DNA of 23,151 bases from Saccoglossus kowalevskii. Its lineage: Eukaryota; Hemichordata; Enteropneusta; Harrimaniidae. Where the stretch lies: positions 77,609 to 100,759 of the forward strand of contig NW_003113969.1 of assembly GCF_000003605.2 (NCBI RefSeq), in the 5' to 3' direction. The notes beneath the pieces are model-generated. The model was not told the DNA's origin and did not search any database. It saw only the letters and a list, made by a program, of their open reading frames with translations. This document shows, one piece after another, positions 11,166-21,014 of this stretch. Made by a program: the position numbers and the translations under genes. Position 1 is the first letter of the stretch. The number at the start of each line of letters is the position of its first letter.

Positions 11166-14100
11166 TTAAACAGATGTTTGTTTGTAGTCTTTAGTTTCCA
11201 ATATTTTCTTTCCGCACATAGCACAGATACCTACAGAATAAGAAAACAAGCCATATATGGCACAGTCCCTGTTAGTTATCGAATTTATGATATATAGTTT
11301 TGTTTATAGTAATATAGCTGGAATATAACCATGTCAGGAATATGATTATGATGATTGTTTAACATTAAAATGATTGACATTTGTATCTGATCGTCAAACG
11401 AGCTATTGCTCTGGAACAGCATTAATTAAAACAAAATCAGCCATTTTGAATACATATATATATCTATAACATGATGTATAATGACAGAGATGGCTCTAGA
11501 AGCCCATTCATTAAAACAAAATGGCCACCAGTCAGCCATTTTGAATCCAATCTGAAAAATAAGATGTGCATCAGGAACTCGTAATGTCTAATGTATGTTA
11601 TAAGTTTAAACGAAATCCATCCATAAATGCCAGAAATGCTTGATATTTGATGATTTTTTTAGCACAAAAATGGCCTCCATTCGACCACTTTGAATAGGAT
11701 CGTCAAACCAATAAATCTGTGTATCTATGACATAATGTATAATGAATATTTAAAATTTGAACATAATCAGTCAAAGCTATGGCACTAGAATCACAATCAT
11801 TAAAACAGTCGGCCATTTTGAATCTTATCTGAAAAACAAAATGATGTGCATCAAGGTCCTATAATGTCCAATGTATATACCAGGTTTGAACAAAATCCAT
11901 CTGTAAACAGCCGAGAAATGCTTAATTTTGATGATTTTCAGTACAAAAATGGCTGCCATTCGGCCATTTTGAATCATATCATGAAACAAATTGATGTGCA
12001 TATGTATAATGTAATGTATGATGTATGTGTGAAGTTTGATTGTGATTGGTCAAGGCATTTCTAAGATACAGGTCCGGATGCATGCATGCACGGAAGCACG
12101 GAGGTCAAAACATAAGTCCCCGTTTTCGAACTGCGTCCGAACAGGGACTAATAAAACACAGGTTGAGGTATATAAGGTGATAAAAAATATACCCCACACC
12201 AATCCTAAAGGAGTTATATATGGGTACTTTCTGTGAGATATTGGTGGAAAAGTTAAATATTGGCTAATTAATATGCATATTAAGTCTTTAATATACATTG
12301 ATTTCAACCAAAACCTGGGGAATCAATAGTCCAACTTTAGTGGATTGGTACAGCAATCACAGGACAATTGTTTATTTCTTGTCACATGAAGTGTATATTA
12401 TCAATGCTGGCCAAGAGGTTCTATATAGTACCGTTCATACACAGCTCCTTAGCACTGGTGAAGACGTCAAATACCTTAAATCGTGCTAAGAAAGCAAGAA
12501 TGAACGCTTAGCACGGGCTAAGTAACATATAATTAAAGCAAAATTTTAAGAACCGGGTCCAGATCCTCAGCGTGGGATAACAAAGTGTGCGTGAATGCTT
12601 AGCTTGGGCTAAGCGTCCAAAATGACATTGTATTCAATGTTCATTTCTAAGATTTACTATTCATTTTGGTATGCAACTTCTGACATGTCAATCAACGCAA
12701 GCATATTGTTTTTGAGAAAAAATTAAATGACAATGAGACTCTCTAATTCGTGTTATTCTGCAATCTGTACTTACTGAATTTGGTTTGGTATTGTTTTTTA
12801 ACAGTACAACTAGCATGTATACCTTCCTCGTGTATTGAGCAATCATAGCTAAAATACCTGATGATTTTTGTATATTTTTAATAAGTTTGGTTGTTCCATG
12901 GTCTGTGCTAGCCACTTAGTCCTCCCATGCATGAATGCAATTAGGTCTATCCAATATGCAAACATATGAGATTACCTGATGTTTACTGAGTAAATATTAT
13001 TATTTATGAAGGTCATTGATAAGCCAAACATTCCATTCTATAAATATCCAGTAGGCAGCTAATGCAACAAGATTTTAATATTTTTTTAATAATACATTTT
13101 TCTACTTCCTATGCATAGACTCTGGTGCTGCAGTATTTACCTTTTTTATATGCACAGCCCTGGCAATAATGTGAACCAACTTGATGAACAGACTGCTTGC
13201 AGATACGGCACTTTTCAAACCGCATATATGGTTTAAATCTGTAACAGAGTGTTAGCTAAATGAAATAATTGATACACCAATGGGCTAAAAAAGGTAATAA
13301 TAGTGATAGGCTATGGACAATTTTAGCAGTTCACAATTAATCAAGTATATCAGTGGACTGTGAAAACAACATGATCGTGGGATGATCCATTACAAATTAT
13401 ACAAAACAATAAACATATGTATATTAATATAATCTAGGTGTCAGTTCCTACCAGGCTTTTAACCTGTATGCACAACTTATTTTAGTGATAGAAAATTTAA
13501 AATGATGGGCTAAATTTCAACAAACATGTTCCCCTTTGATTGAAAGTTTTCAGTCATTCACAATTACTAAGAGAAAAAAACTACAAGTCTACGACAATTG
13601 TCTTTGAATTTTGTTCTCAGGCAGGCACTTTTCATTTTCTGGTTATAAGCCTGGTTGCTGTCCACACAATGATTAAAAGGCAATTTCACACACCTTGCTT
13701 TCTTTGAAGTGAGTAGTTTGTTTTCATTAACAGTTCTTCCACCACTTTCTGTAATAAACATGAAAACATCCCTTTGAAGACATTAAATGGACTATGGGGA
13801 AATAGAATTGAGCAAAAGAAGAGAAAATTGACAAAATACTCCAATGTACTTTTAATGTGTGAAACCAGTGAAGTTATCCTAATATATCTGGAGACCATTA
13901 TAAATTTGAACTTAATAAACCCAGATATGAAACTGTGACTGTGAATGAATTGATTAATTTACTAAAAGGAAACATATCCTCTTCTGGTTCTTAATTACAT
14001 TCAAATTGGTAATAATTGAATTTAATAACAAAAATGAAATTCAAGATTAATTTTGAAACCAACCGACTGTATTCCTTGCACCAGATTTCCATGGGTCTGG

Positions 14101-16221
14101 AGTGATCACCTTGCCTAATTTCTTTTGACCTGAATGGAAAAAAAATAACAGTGACATGCCCATTCTTTAAAACGTTTGGTGCACATAACCATTGGTACAC
14201 ATTTTTCGAAATTGTTCATAATTTTCCTACACATATATTACAATATTATGGAAATGCATACAGTGTAGAAAATTAACACTGGTCCTTTGGCCCATGGAGG
14301 TATATACATGTATATAATTGGCCCAAGACTAACTTATTTTGTATAGGACAGACAGTTTTAAGAAACCAATATAAAACATGCCATGGATGTGCAGTTATAA
14401 AGCCACCAAGTACTAAGAAAGACAATTTACGAAAACAATGAGCATATTCTGATCAATCGAGAGATACGTTCTAAACATGCCTCTGTACAGCTGCTTCTCA
14501 GCTTCATTATGCTTATGATGTGCAACATTTCTCAGACAGTCATTAAGAATAAGAATACTAGAGTACATCAGACACTGGTTACACTCTTGTTTTGCCATAT
14601 GATCAGCAATAAGATGCCAGTAGAAACACACATCATTGACTTTAAAGTGCCTGTGCAATGCCCACCCACACGCTTCCCATTTTAGATCTGTGCCCAACTG
14701 AAATGAGCAATTATTGATTTTTTTGCTGAAAATGATTACTCGTATCCAAGTAAATTTGAGATATTTCCCGTGCTGTAGCCACGCCCACCTATCCTGAAAC
14801 GGTCGACTGTTTCCGGATTTCCGTCTCTCGCCGAAAGTGCGCCACCGAATGCAAAAATATGAGAGGAAGCCATACCCCTGGGCCGTACTTTTATATCACT
14901 GTGTCATTCAACGTACAACTGTACTTTTAAACGATGTACATTTTTTAATCGGCGTTTCTTTTGTCTATTTTATTTTTGAGAGAGCGTCATAAAAATGGAA
15001 TCTTTGATTGTAATGAGCTATTGCATATAAATAAATAATTAGGAATCAAATCAATGTACGCAAAAAGGAATTACTCACTTCCGAGTATATTTCTGCAAAA
15101 ATGTAAAATTTGGGCGAAACGAAAACTTGCATCGTCTGTATCTGCAAACCGCTTTAAAATTTGAGTTTGGGTGCACTATGACACATAGGACGGAAATATA
15201 TTGATGTATGGGCATAGATTTCTTGCGGATTTCCTAGCTAGGAAAACAAAAGTCTTATTTATAAATCTAATCGAAAAAATGCAATCACACAAATATGGTA
15301 TCATGTGGGTATTCAGCTTTTCCCCGATAAATATGTTTGAAACTTGATTGAACAAATTGTCATCACAAGTGAACTTAATGTAATAGCCATGGCAACAAGC
15401 TTGTAAGGATCCCCCAGGAAAAAGCCATTCTACTTACCAAGGGTGGCTTAGTTCTGCATATGTGTTATCTATAAATAACACCATTGTGATATATCACAGG
15501 AGAATGTTTCAAATGCGATCTGATTTTAAAAGTTCTGTCTTCAAGTTTTTGGGGCAAACATTTGTCAATATAAAAAAATATTGAGGACATCGATGAAGGA
15601 AAGAGTTCCTTAAGGCCCCCAACCCAAACCCTAACAATCCAGCCCCCCCCCCCAATGTTATTCAATATGCCCCTCCATATAAGTGACTTGAAGAGGGGAA
15701 GCACTGGAGGGCATGGATAGCATTAGAGTTATGAGTGAGGGATCCTAAGGAACTCTTACCACAAAATCTCTAGTGGAATGGCATTAGCATATCAATTATA
15801 ATTGTATTAACACTTACACATTCCCCGGAGGGATTCATTGGCAATGGTTACCGGTACAAATGTTCAAGAAAGAATAAAAGTGTGATAACAAATCAGGACC
15901 TGCTCCGTTTTAGTAGGACCTGCAGTCTTTATCAGTCCTTCCGCCCAGGAGGAGCATCGGATTAATTTTCTACACTGAATACATATATTTTAAGACATGT
16001 CTTATTATGCATTACACAAAACACACACCGGTACATATTTTACATGACATTACACACCGCGCAGATATTACAAATTGAGATTTGACAAGATTATACGTCA
16101 CTTTGTCTGAACGCTTTTGCGAAGTGCTTGCGTAAGAGCCATGGTCAATTTGATTTAACATAAAGAGGTATAAGTAATGGGAATGACGGAAGCACATATA
16201 CTTACACTTGTCACAAACCAT
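11166..16221 (-). CDS. CRIPT: CRIPT, cysteine-rich PDZ-binding protein (five exons)
   Basis: Coding exons, in transcript order: 16221-16206, 14129-14064, 13748-13694, 13238-13141, 11230-11166 (stop TAA at 11168-11166). All introns are GT..AG and phases join to 99 codons plus stop; human CRIPT has 101 residues. Seen: start MVCDKC, then KKLGKVITPDPWKSGARN, ESGGRTVNENKLLTSKKAR, CRIC, SHYCQGCAYKKG, ICAMCGKK and the C-terminal QTSV. Four CxxC pairs are intact (C3/C6, C56/C59, C71/C74, C81/C84), fitting zinc-dependent folding. Family knowledge: the C-terminal TSV binds PDZ domains such as PSD-95 PDZ3, and CRIPT has been found in human minor-spliceosome complexes. The first coding exon holds only 16 coding bases. 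The gene is divergent from the SR gene and convergent with fukutin. Identification is secure; exon 2/3 joining (donor GTTGGT at 14063) is inferred from frame and family match. Confidence 0.96.
11240..12240 (+). repeat. Long dispersed repeat, copy B
   Basis: Same family and orientation as 8500-9700. It begins with AACAAGCCATATATGGCACAG and ends with the TTTTCGAACTGCGTCCGAAC / GACTAATAA segment. The AAAATGGC...GCCATTTT hairpin word recurs at 11518-11542 (perfect 8-bp arms) and 11946-11970, with remnants near 11440, 11666 and 11810. It lacks the MITE present in copy A and so helps define that insertion. Confidence 0.8.
12448..12614. repeat. CTTAGC/GCTAAG dyad cluster
   Basis: Two short hairpins lie 91 bp apart: GCTTAGC-ACGG-GCTAAG at 12506-12522 and GCTTAGC-TTGG-GCTAAGC at 12597-12614. 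An outer CTTAGC (12448-12453) and GCTAAG (12485-12490) add a third, wider dyad. It lies inside CRIPT intron 4. This looks like a small tandem duplication of a dyad-bearing unit; function unknown. Confidence 0.75.
13239..13693 (-). other. CRIPT intron 3
   Basis: Read on the - strand it starts GTGTGT and ends CTGTTACAG. Nothing else recognised. Confidence 0.85.
13749..14063 (-). other. CRIPT intron 2
   Basis: Read on the - strand it starts GTTGGT and ends TTTATTACAG. The donor is non-ideal, but it is the one that keeps the frame and gives the family sequence ARNTVESGGR. Confidence 0.8.
14431..14697 (-). CDS. Unidentified exon-like ORF, 89 codons
   Basis: On the - strand an acceptor (CTCATTTCAG) is followed by 89 open codons and then a donor GTAAAT; the frame stays open to a stop at 14413. 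Length is a multiple of three. The peptide begins LGTDLKWEACGWALHRHF and is rich in W, C, H, Y and M, with HLIADHM and a helical-looking LMYSSILILNDCLRN stretch. The composition is not that of translated AT-rich noise. I do not recognise the family. It cannot be a CRIPT cassette exon read in this frame, because CRIPT intron 1 is phase 1. It may belong to a gene nested in the intron or to a decayed gene fragment. A CpG-rich patch with a possible ATG lies just upstream. Confidence 0.4.
14765..14890 (-). promoter_or_regulatory. CpG-rich patch with possible start codon
   Basis: This short block stands out from its AT-rich surroundings by many CG dinucleotides. On the - strand an ATG at 14873-14871 opens about 45 codons beginning MASSHIFAFGGALSARDG. 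No donor was found that joins it cleanly and in frame to the ORF at 14697. It could be a promoter and first exon of a nested gene, or an unrelated CpG-rich remnant. Confidence 0.25.
15641..15653. repeat. Poly-C tract
   Basis: A run of about 13 C bases in CRIPT intron 1. The G-rich open frame on the other strand (15465-15704) is a by-product of it. Confidence 0.85.
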
Positions 16222-16988
16222 ATCTGCGATTTAAAAAATGTTTTAGATGGCTGTGTTGTCCTATCTCCCTCTCAAACCAAAACAACACTGGTCGGCTTCC
16301 AGATAGTGTCAATGACGGGTGAAAGGTTATGTACACTTTCGAACATTAGTTTTATTTGCGATTTAGTTTTTCTATGTAAGCTATTTAAAAGAAAAATAGA
16401 TTTTGAAATATTAATCGTACTTTAAAAATATATCCTTCATATTATTTATTTGACTTGTTAATGAAGTATGATTGCTTAATTTACCAAACTATAAATCTAC
16501 CCCTTGTACGAGGAGGGGAAATATCCCTGATTCGCACTTCAGGAAACCCGTCAGTTGACCTTTTTGTTTGTACAACATAGCGTTTTAGACGTCCAGTTCT
16601 ACTAGGCGAAGCGGATCACTTCTTAAATACCTCTGATCTATAGTCGCCGTACTATTTTGTATCCCAGGTTCGTCATCGCTTCGTAGACAACTCTTACGTC
16701 TTCGGCAATATTATGTTCCACGTTGTGAAGTAAAATCGCGATTCGCACGCGTCAATCTGGCGACGGCGTTCTTCAGTTTCATTGATTTCGACAATGCATT
16801 CATTCATGTGATACACTATCAGTAAACCGTTCGCTCGTCGTTCATTATTGCTCGAGGATTACTATATCGCGACAAGACAACATATTATATATATATTAAT
16901 ATAGTTAATACTCAATATTCTTCGATATTTTTTGTTATTTCCTACTGTCTTCATTTCTCCGCTATACAGGACAAAGACATCGCCAAAG
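16222..16988. promoter_or_regulatory. Shared CRIPT / SR gene promoter interval
   Basis: The CRIPT start codon (16221, -) and the SR start codon (16989, +) point away from each other with 767 bases between. The part at 16590-16860 has clearly more CG dinucleotides than the flanks. A TATA-like AT run (TTATATATATATTAATATAG) lies near 16883-16902. A pyrimidine-rich stretch ending CTATACAG at 16962-16969 could be the acceptor of a 5' UTR intron, or just lie near the transcription start. The exact start sites cannot be read from sequence. Confidence 0.55.
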
Positions 16989-19079
16989 ATGGTGGCCAGT
17001 CGCATTTACGTTGGAGATCTCCGTCCGGATGTTCGCAAGGAAGACTTGGAAAAAGAGTTCGGCAAATTTGGTCGCGTCGTTGATATCTGGATTGCGCGGA
17101 ACCCACCCGGCTTCGCCTTTCTTGAATTCGACAGCCCTAAAGACGCCGACGTCGCTGTAAGATCTCTTGATGGGAAAAGCGTATGTGGTTCTCGGGTGAG
17201 AGTTGAGATATCACGTGGTCGCGGACGCGGTGGTGGCGGCGGAGGAAGAGATCGCGGCGGAGGAAGAGATAGAGGCCCACCACGATCATTCGGCGGTCCC
17301 CCAAGAAGTGGTCCACCTGGTATGTCATCAAGGCCGCCACCGTCAGCTTATCGAGACTACCCACCAGACTATTCAAGCAGATACGAGTCGCGATACGACG
17401 ACGCACCACGATCACGATATGCAGATGGATACAGTTCTTTTGGTTCACGATCACCGAATGCAAGTTATCGCAGCAGATCGCCAATCCGACGAAGGTAGAC
17501 CACACGCCAGTTTGGCATACAGATGCCTCATTATTTTTATTCGCAGTGATGTATTTCAACACCGCAGTGTTTTCAGAAGAAGGTTCGATCCCCAATTTAT
17601 AGCAAAATCGCACGTGTCAAACTTCCGATTCGAAATCAAGTAAAATGTAGTACCGATAGTTTATATTTTGGCAAGTTTTCTCCTCTTCTGCTTCCACAGT
17701 CTTGTCGCATCCTGGTTATCGCAGTGGTATGCTCACCAGCTTTGATTCCAGACAACCTACGTGCGCTCACGTGTATATTTGTTTTTCATTTGGTCATTCT
17801 GTCTATTGTTTGGCATGTGCTAATTTGGAATGAAAACCAGTCTTCATCACTTATCTACAAAAATTTCGCTCTTCACTTCACTTCATTGTCGGGGCATGTG
17901 TCACACACGATTCAGTATACTGGTATTGTTTATTTCGCTTTGCGAACCTGCTGCTCCCGCCTGCTCTGCCTTCCCATTCAAATGGATAGCGGCGTCGCAA
18001 TACATCAATAAAATACCTAGATATATCAGCGATTCCTACGTATACATGTGCAAGGCATCTGAAGCAGACATTTTATGTTCACTTCGCTTCCAAAGCGTTT
18101 ATTCATCCAAAATACGCATCGTTTTTAATCAGGCTCAGTTGAGATTTCTTTTGGAGAAAAGGAATTCATTCGCTGTTATCAGTTGCACTGCACAAAAGTC
18201 GCAATATACCTCGCTAATGAATCTGCTCGCCCATTCCAATCTTGTCGTCACCAGCATATGTTGAGACACCATGGGTCAGTTGGCGGTGTATTGGAGATGA
18301 AATGGTACAGTTGGTTGTCCATATTTCTCTTTTTTTAATAATTCTTTCAATTGTCATGTGAATAAATGCATGTATTCGGTGAAAAGCTTTGATATATTAG
18401 ACTTAACTGTTATAGTCTGATTTTTAATGATGTCATGCTTAATTATGTTACAGTATTTCATGGTGTACAATAAGACACTTTACTTGTTAGTGATGCTTTG
18501 GATGTTTGTTATACATGTGCATGTATATAGACAGTCGTATAACAACATTATCATCATATATTTATTTACTATATTGTTATAAAATAACGCAAAAGTTTAT
18601 GCCAGATCAATAATGTGGCTTCTTTGTTCTAGATCTCCACCAGCGTTATCAAGAAGTAGAGATTATGTCAGAGAATATAGAGACTATCGGGATTATGCCA
18701 CATCAGCAGCTCCTAGGTGAGTGAGGTAATAACATCTTTATCACTCCAAAGTCGTCAGTAGCCTTGCCAATTCTCTCCTCTCCTCTACTGTAAAACCTCA
18801 TCGAACAGCCGCCGGTCTTCCCTTTCACTGCAAGTTTCTTTCTGACCTCTCTAAAAGTATGACAATTTTTTAATGCATTTTGTCTACACAACTTGAATCT
18901 GATGCATTAATTTTATATTTTGCAGTTACGGAGCGTCTCGTTACGATAGGTCGTACGATAGAGGGCCGCCTCCACCTCCTCCACCTGGCACTTACGACAG
19001 ACCACCTTATGACAGAAGTCCGTACGAGAGAGCATCAACTGCATACGATAGAACAAGATCACCCCCGCCAAGGCGATAG
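16989..19079 (+). CDS. SR splicing factor, SRSF3/SRSF7-like (three coding exons)
   Basis: Exons: 16989-17494, 18633-18716, 18926-19079 (stop TAG). Phases join to 247 residues. The start was chosen at ATGG in the context CAAAGATGG; an upstream in-frame ATG at 16932 precedes a likely splice acceptor and lies outside the conserved domain. One RRM spans about residues 5-75: RNP2 IYVGDL (6-11), RNP1 PGFAFLEF (40-47), and the ARNPPGFAF signature typical of SRSF3, SRSF7 and Rbp1. A glycine/arginine segment follows (about 76-95), then a P/S/Y/D/R-rich tail with RDY, RYD and YDR repeats, seven prolines at about 212-218, and RSPPPRR at the end. There is no CCHC zinc knuckle, unlike SRSF7. True RS dipeptides are fewer than in vertebrate SRSF3, and the tail resembles RBMX/CIRBP-type tails in style. 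Expected role: nuclear pre-mRNA splicing and mRNA export. Which vertebrate paralogue it matches one-to-one is unclear. Confidence 0.92.
18007..18012 (+). promoter_or_regulatory. Possible intronic poly(A) signal 1
   Basis: AATAAA inside SR intron 1, about 510 bases after the read-through stop. Confidence 0.35.
18361..18366 (+). promoter_or_regulatory. Possible intronic poly(A) signal 2
   Basis: AATAAA in SR intron 1, preceded by a T-rich tract and followed within about 50 bases by TG-rich sequence. A better placed candidate than the first. Confidence 0.4.
18717..18925 (+). other. SR gene intron 2
   Basis: A 209-base intron with a near-perfect donor GTGAGT and an acceptor TATATTTTGCAG. Codon phase 2 is kept across it. 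Confidence 0.9.
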
Positions 19080-20999
19080 AAGGGAAATATCCACCTACAA
19101 AAAAAAACTTACTAGTATTTATTTTGTTCATGCATGTAAATATGTGTTGTGCTCTGCCAGGTCTTTGATTTTAAACTAGCAGTTTGTCTGGGTCCTATGG
19201 AGATTTGGTATAAACATTGAATATTAAATTAGTACACACTTTGCACATAGAAAAACATTAATTTAGATAGGCCAAGGGGGATAATGATTGGATCAACCGG
19301 TATTGCAAGAAAAATCCAATGGGTGTGTGACATTTATTGGAAAGAGATTTGACTCTGTGCCAGTAATGTCGTTGCACATGTTTTTCCTGCTAAATCTTCA
19401 AAGTGTTTTTTTTTTTTTAATAGCTAGTATATGATTATGTACTCTCAAAAACTGAATATTGTTTTCACCAAGGCATCCACATTGAGAGCAGTGTCTGAAT
19501 ACACCAAATATTGTCTTTAATTATCATTTTCTTGTTCATCCTTTTTGTTTATAGAAGTTTTTAAACAGGCCGATTCAGGGGTCCTTCATCTAATCTTTCC
19601 CCAGTGTAGCAGGACAGACTGTTTTTGGCTTTGATAATACCGTATTGTTGAAATTGTATGTCATTAATTTGTAGAGTACTGCTTGAAGAAAAAAGCTATT
19701 CATTGTATTAAATTGTATTGAAATGGTTAGTTCATTGATCAAAGTATACCCTCTCAAGGTGTTACATTTATAAAACTGCATCTTTACAAATGGTCTCGCT
19801 ATGTAACTGACATGTCTTTGAATAACTACCAGCAAGATCTTTTTAGCTTGCTCATTAATGTTATTCACATTTGTACAACAGACTGTTATTCTAGTATGTT
19901 TTAAGTATTAAAAAGCTTTTTAATGTGAGTTGTTATCTGTTATGATGGTATGAATGCAAGAAAACTATTGTCTGGTGGCATGAATGGTTGTTCTTAATTT
20001 TTTTGGAAGCTTGTATTGATCTGGGTCCTACTTTGTCAGCGTGGGCGTTATTTACATTTGGTTGCTGGCTGCCCACTCGAACATCATCGTGGATCCTGTT
20101 ATAGCGAAAATTAGGTGAATGCATACTTTTTTTAGATCGAGCAGATAAGCTACATAAATATGAATGAGTACAGTGACTGTCAGAACCTCAATTTATCCAT
20201 AAAAAATCTTGGTTGTATTACCGGTAATTTGAGTGACAATTGATGGTCATATAGTCTCTCCATGCAATGGTGTTGATATGCAAGTAAATGTGTGAACACG
20301 CACAAAGATAAAATTTTGAAGGTCTTGTTTCCTTGAAGGGCTTTATCTATTTTGTAATGGCAAAGGGAGCTATGTCTATTTTTCAAATGCTGTAATAGTA
20401 TTTTTTCAATGCATGAATACAGTGAGCTGACATTTTGTTGTCCGTGTATTGCATACTGAAATTCAGGCAGGTGGCCTGTATAAGCAATATCTGCATAATA
20501 ATCAGATTATGAATATTCATCATCTAACCTACAAAATTAAATAACCAAAGACAAGAAAATTTGTTTTTTTTAGTTCTTTGAAAAAAAAAATCAAGTTATT
20601 ATTAGCTAAATGAGCAGAGTGCCTGTTAAATGACTGTTGCGTGTTTTAACTGAACCTTGATGGTTTCCTTTTAGCACAGTCGCATATCAACAGTACTTTC
20701 TAGCAACATTGAATTATTACATTCATGAATAATTCCTTTCATTGAGAGAATATTTGAAAATAACAAAATTTAACCAAAAATTATCAATATTTTTAAAATT
20801 ACTATGTAACTTATTGCCACTGCTCCCTTTAATTTTTTTGAATCTTGAAAATACTGTGAAAATTTGCCCATTCTCTCCTTGTTTTTTCTGCATACAAAAT
20901 GCATGAAAAGTTCTCAAAAGACAAAATTTCACTGAGAAACTACAATTGAATCTGAGAAAATTGAGCAAAAATAAGGCTTAGAGGGAACACTGACTATCG
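19080..20999 (+). other. SR gene 3' UTR and AT-rich flank
   Basis: No gene seen. ATTAAA at 19223-19228 is a possible poly(A) signal giving a UTR of roughly 160 bases; further ATTAAA words lie near 19707 and 19908, so a longer UTR is possible. The small - strand open frames in this stretch are AT-rich and show no domain. Confidence 0.5.
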
Positions 21000-21014
21000 C
21001 TAATATTGGCACCA

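Larger units (their letters stand above)
11231..13140 (-). other. CRIPT intron 4, carrying repeat copy B
   Basis: Read on the - strand it starts GTAAAT and ends TTCTGTAG. It contains the second copy of the long dispersed repeat and a pair of CTTAGC/GCTAAG dyads. The open frames inside it fall in repeat or AT-rich sequence. Confidence 0.85.
14130..16205 (-). other. CRIPT intron 1
   Basis: Read on the - strand it starts GTAAGT (perfect donor) and ends TCCATTCAG. At 2.1 kb it is the longest CRIPT intron. It holds an exon-like ORF (14431-14697), a CpG-rich patch just above it (14765-14890), and a run of about 13 C bases near 15641-15653. Confidence 0.85.
17495..18632 (+). other. SR gene intron 1 with in-frame stop and AATAAA sites
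   Basis: Starts GTAGAC and ends TTTGTTCTAG. If not spliced, the reading frame meets TAG at 17496-17498 and yields a 169-residue protein ending SPIRRR. The first 750 bases are less AT-rich than the second half and stay open for 95-144 codons in other frames, without a recognisable product. Two AATAAA hexamers (18007-18012 and 18361-18366) could end a retained-intron transcript. Confidence 0.8.

Noticed and set aside
11846-12236. Short open frames at 11846-12064 and 12036-12236
   Set aside because: Both lie within repeat copy B, and matching positions in copy A do not keep the frame.
12820-12860. Candidate last exon of CRIPT on the - strand reading GILAM after an AG
   Set aside because: It partly resembles GICAM but lacks both cysteines and the rest of the family end. 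The true last exon, with ICAMCGKK and QTSV, was found at 11166-11230.
13127-13141. Read-through end of CRIPT exon 4 giving a shortened protein (KKGKYCSTRV...)
   Set aside because: A GTAAAT donor at 13140 and the matching last exon at 11230-11166 restore the complete family C terminus.
15465-15704. 79-codon - strand frame rich in glycine
   Set aside because: The glycines come from the poly-C tract read on the other strand; there is no splice or family support.
17583-17593. GGTTCGATCCC, a match to the tRNA B-box
   Set aside because: The flanking bases do not form a five-pair T stem and no cloverleaf can be drawn upstream. It lies in SR intron 1.
17137-17643. Long open frames on both strands overlapping SR exon 1 (146 and 158 codons)
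   Set aside because: They are by-products of the repetitive, codon-biased G/R-rich exon. The RRM is in the other frame and is unmistakable.
17724-18264. Open frames of 95 and 144 codons in SR intron 1
   Set aside because: No recognisable domain, two overlapping frames, and good intron boundaries on either side. Kept only as part of the intron-retention finding.
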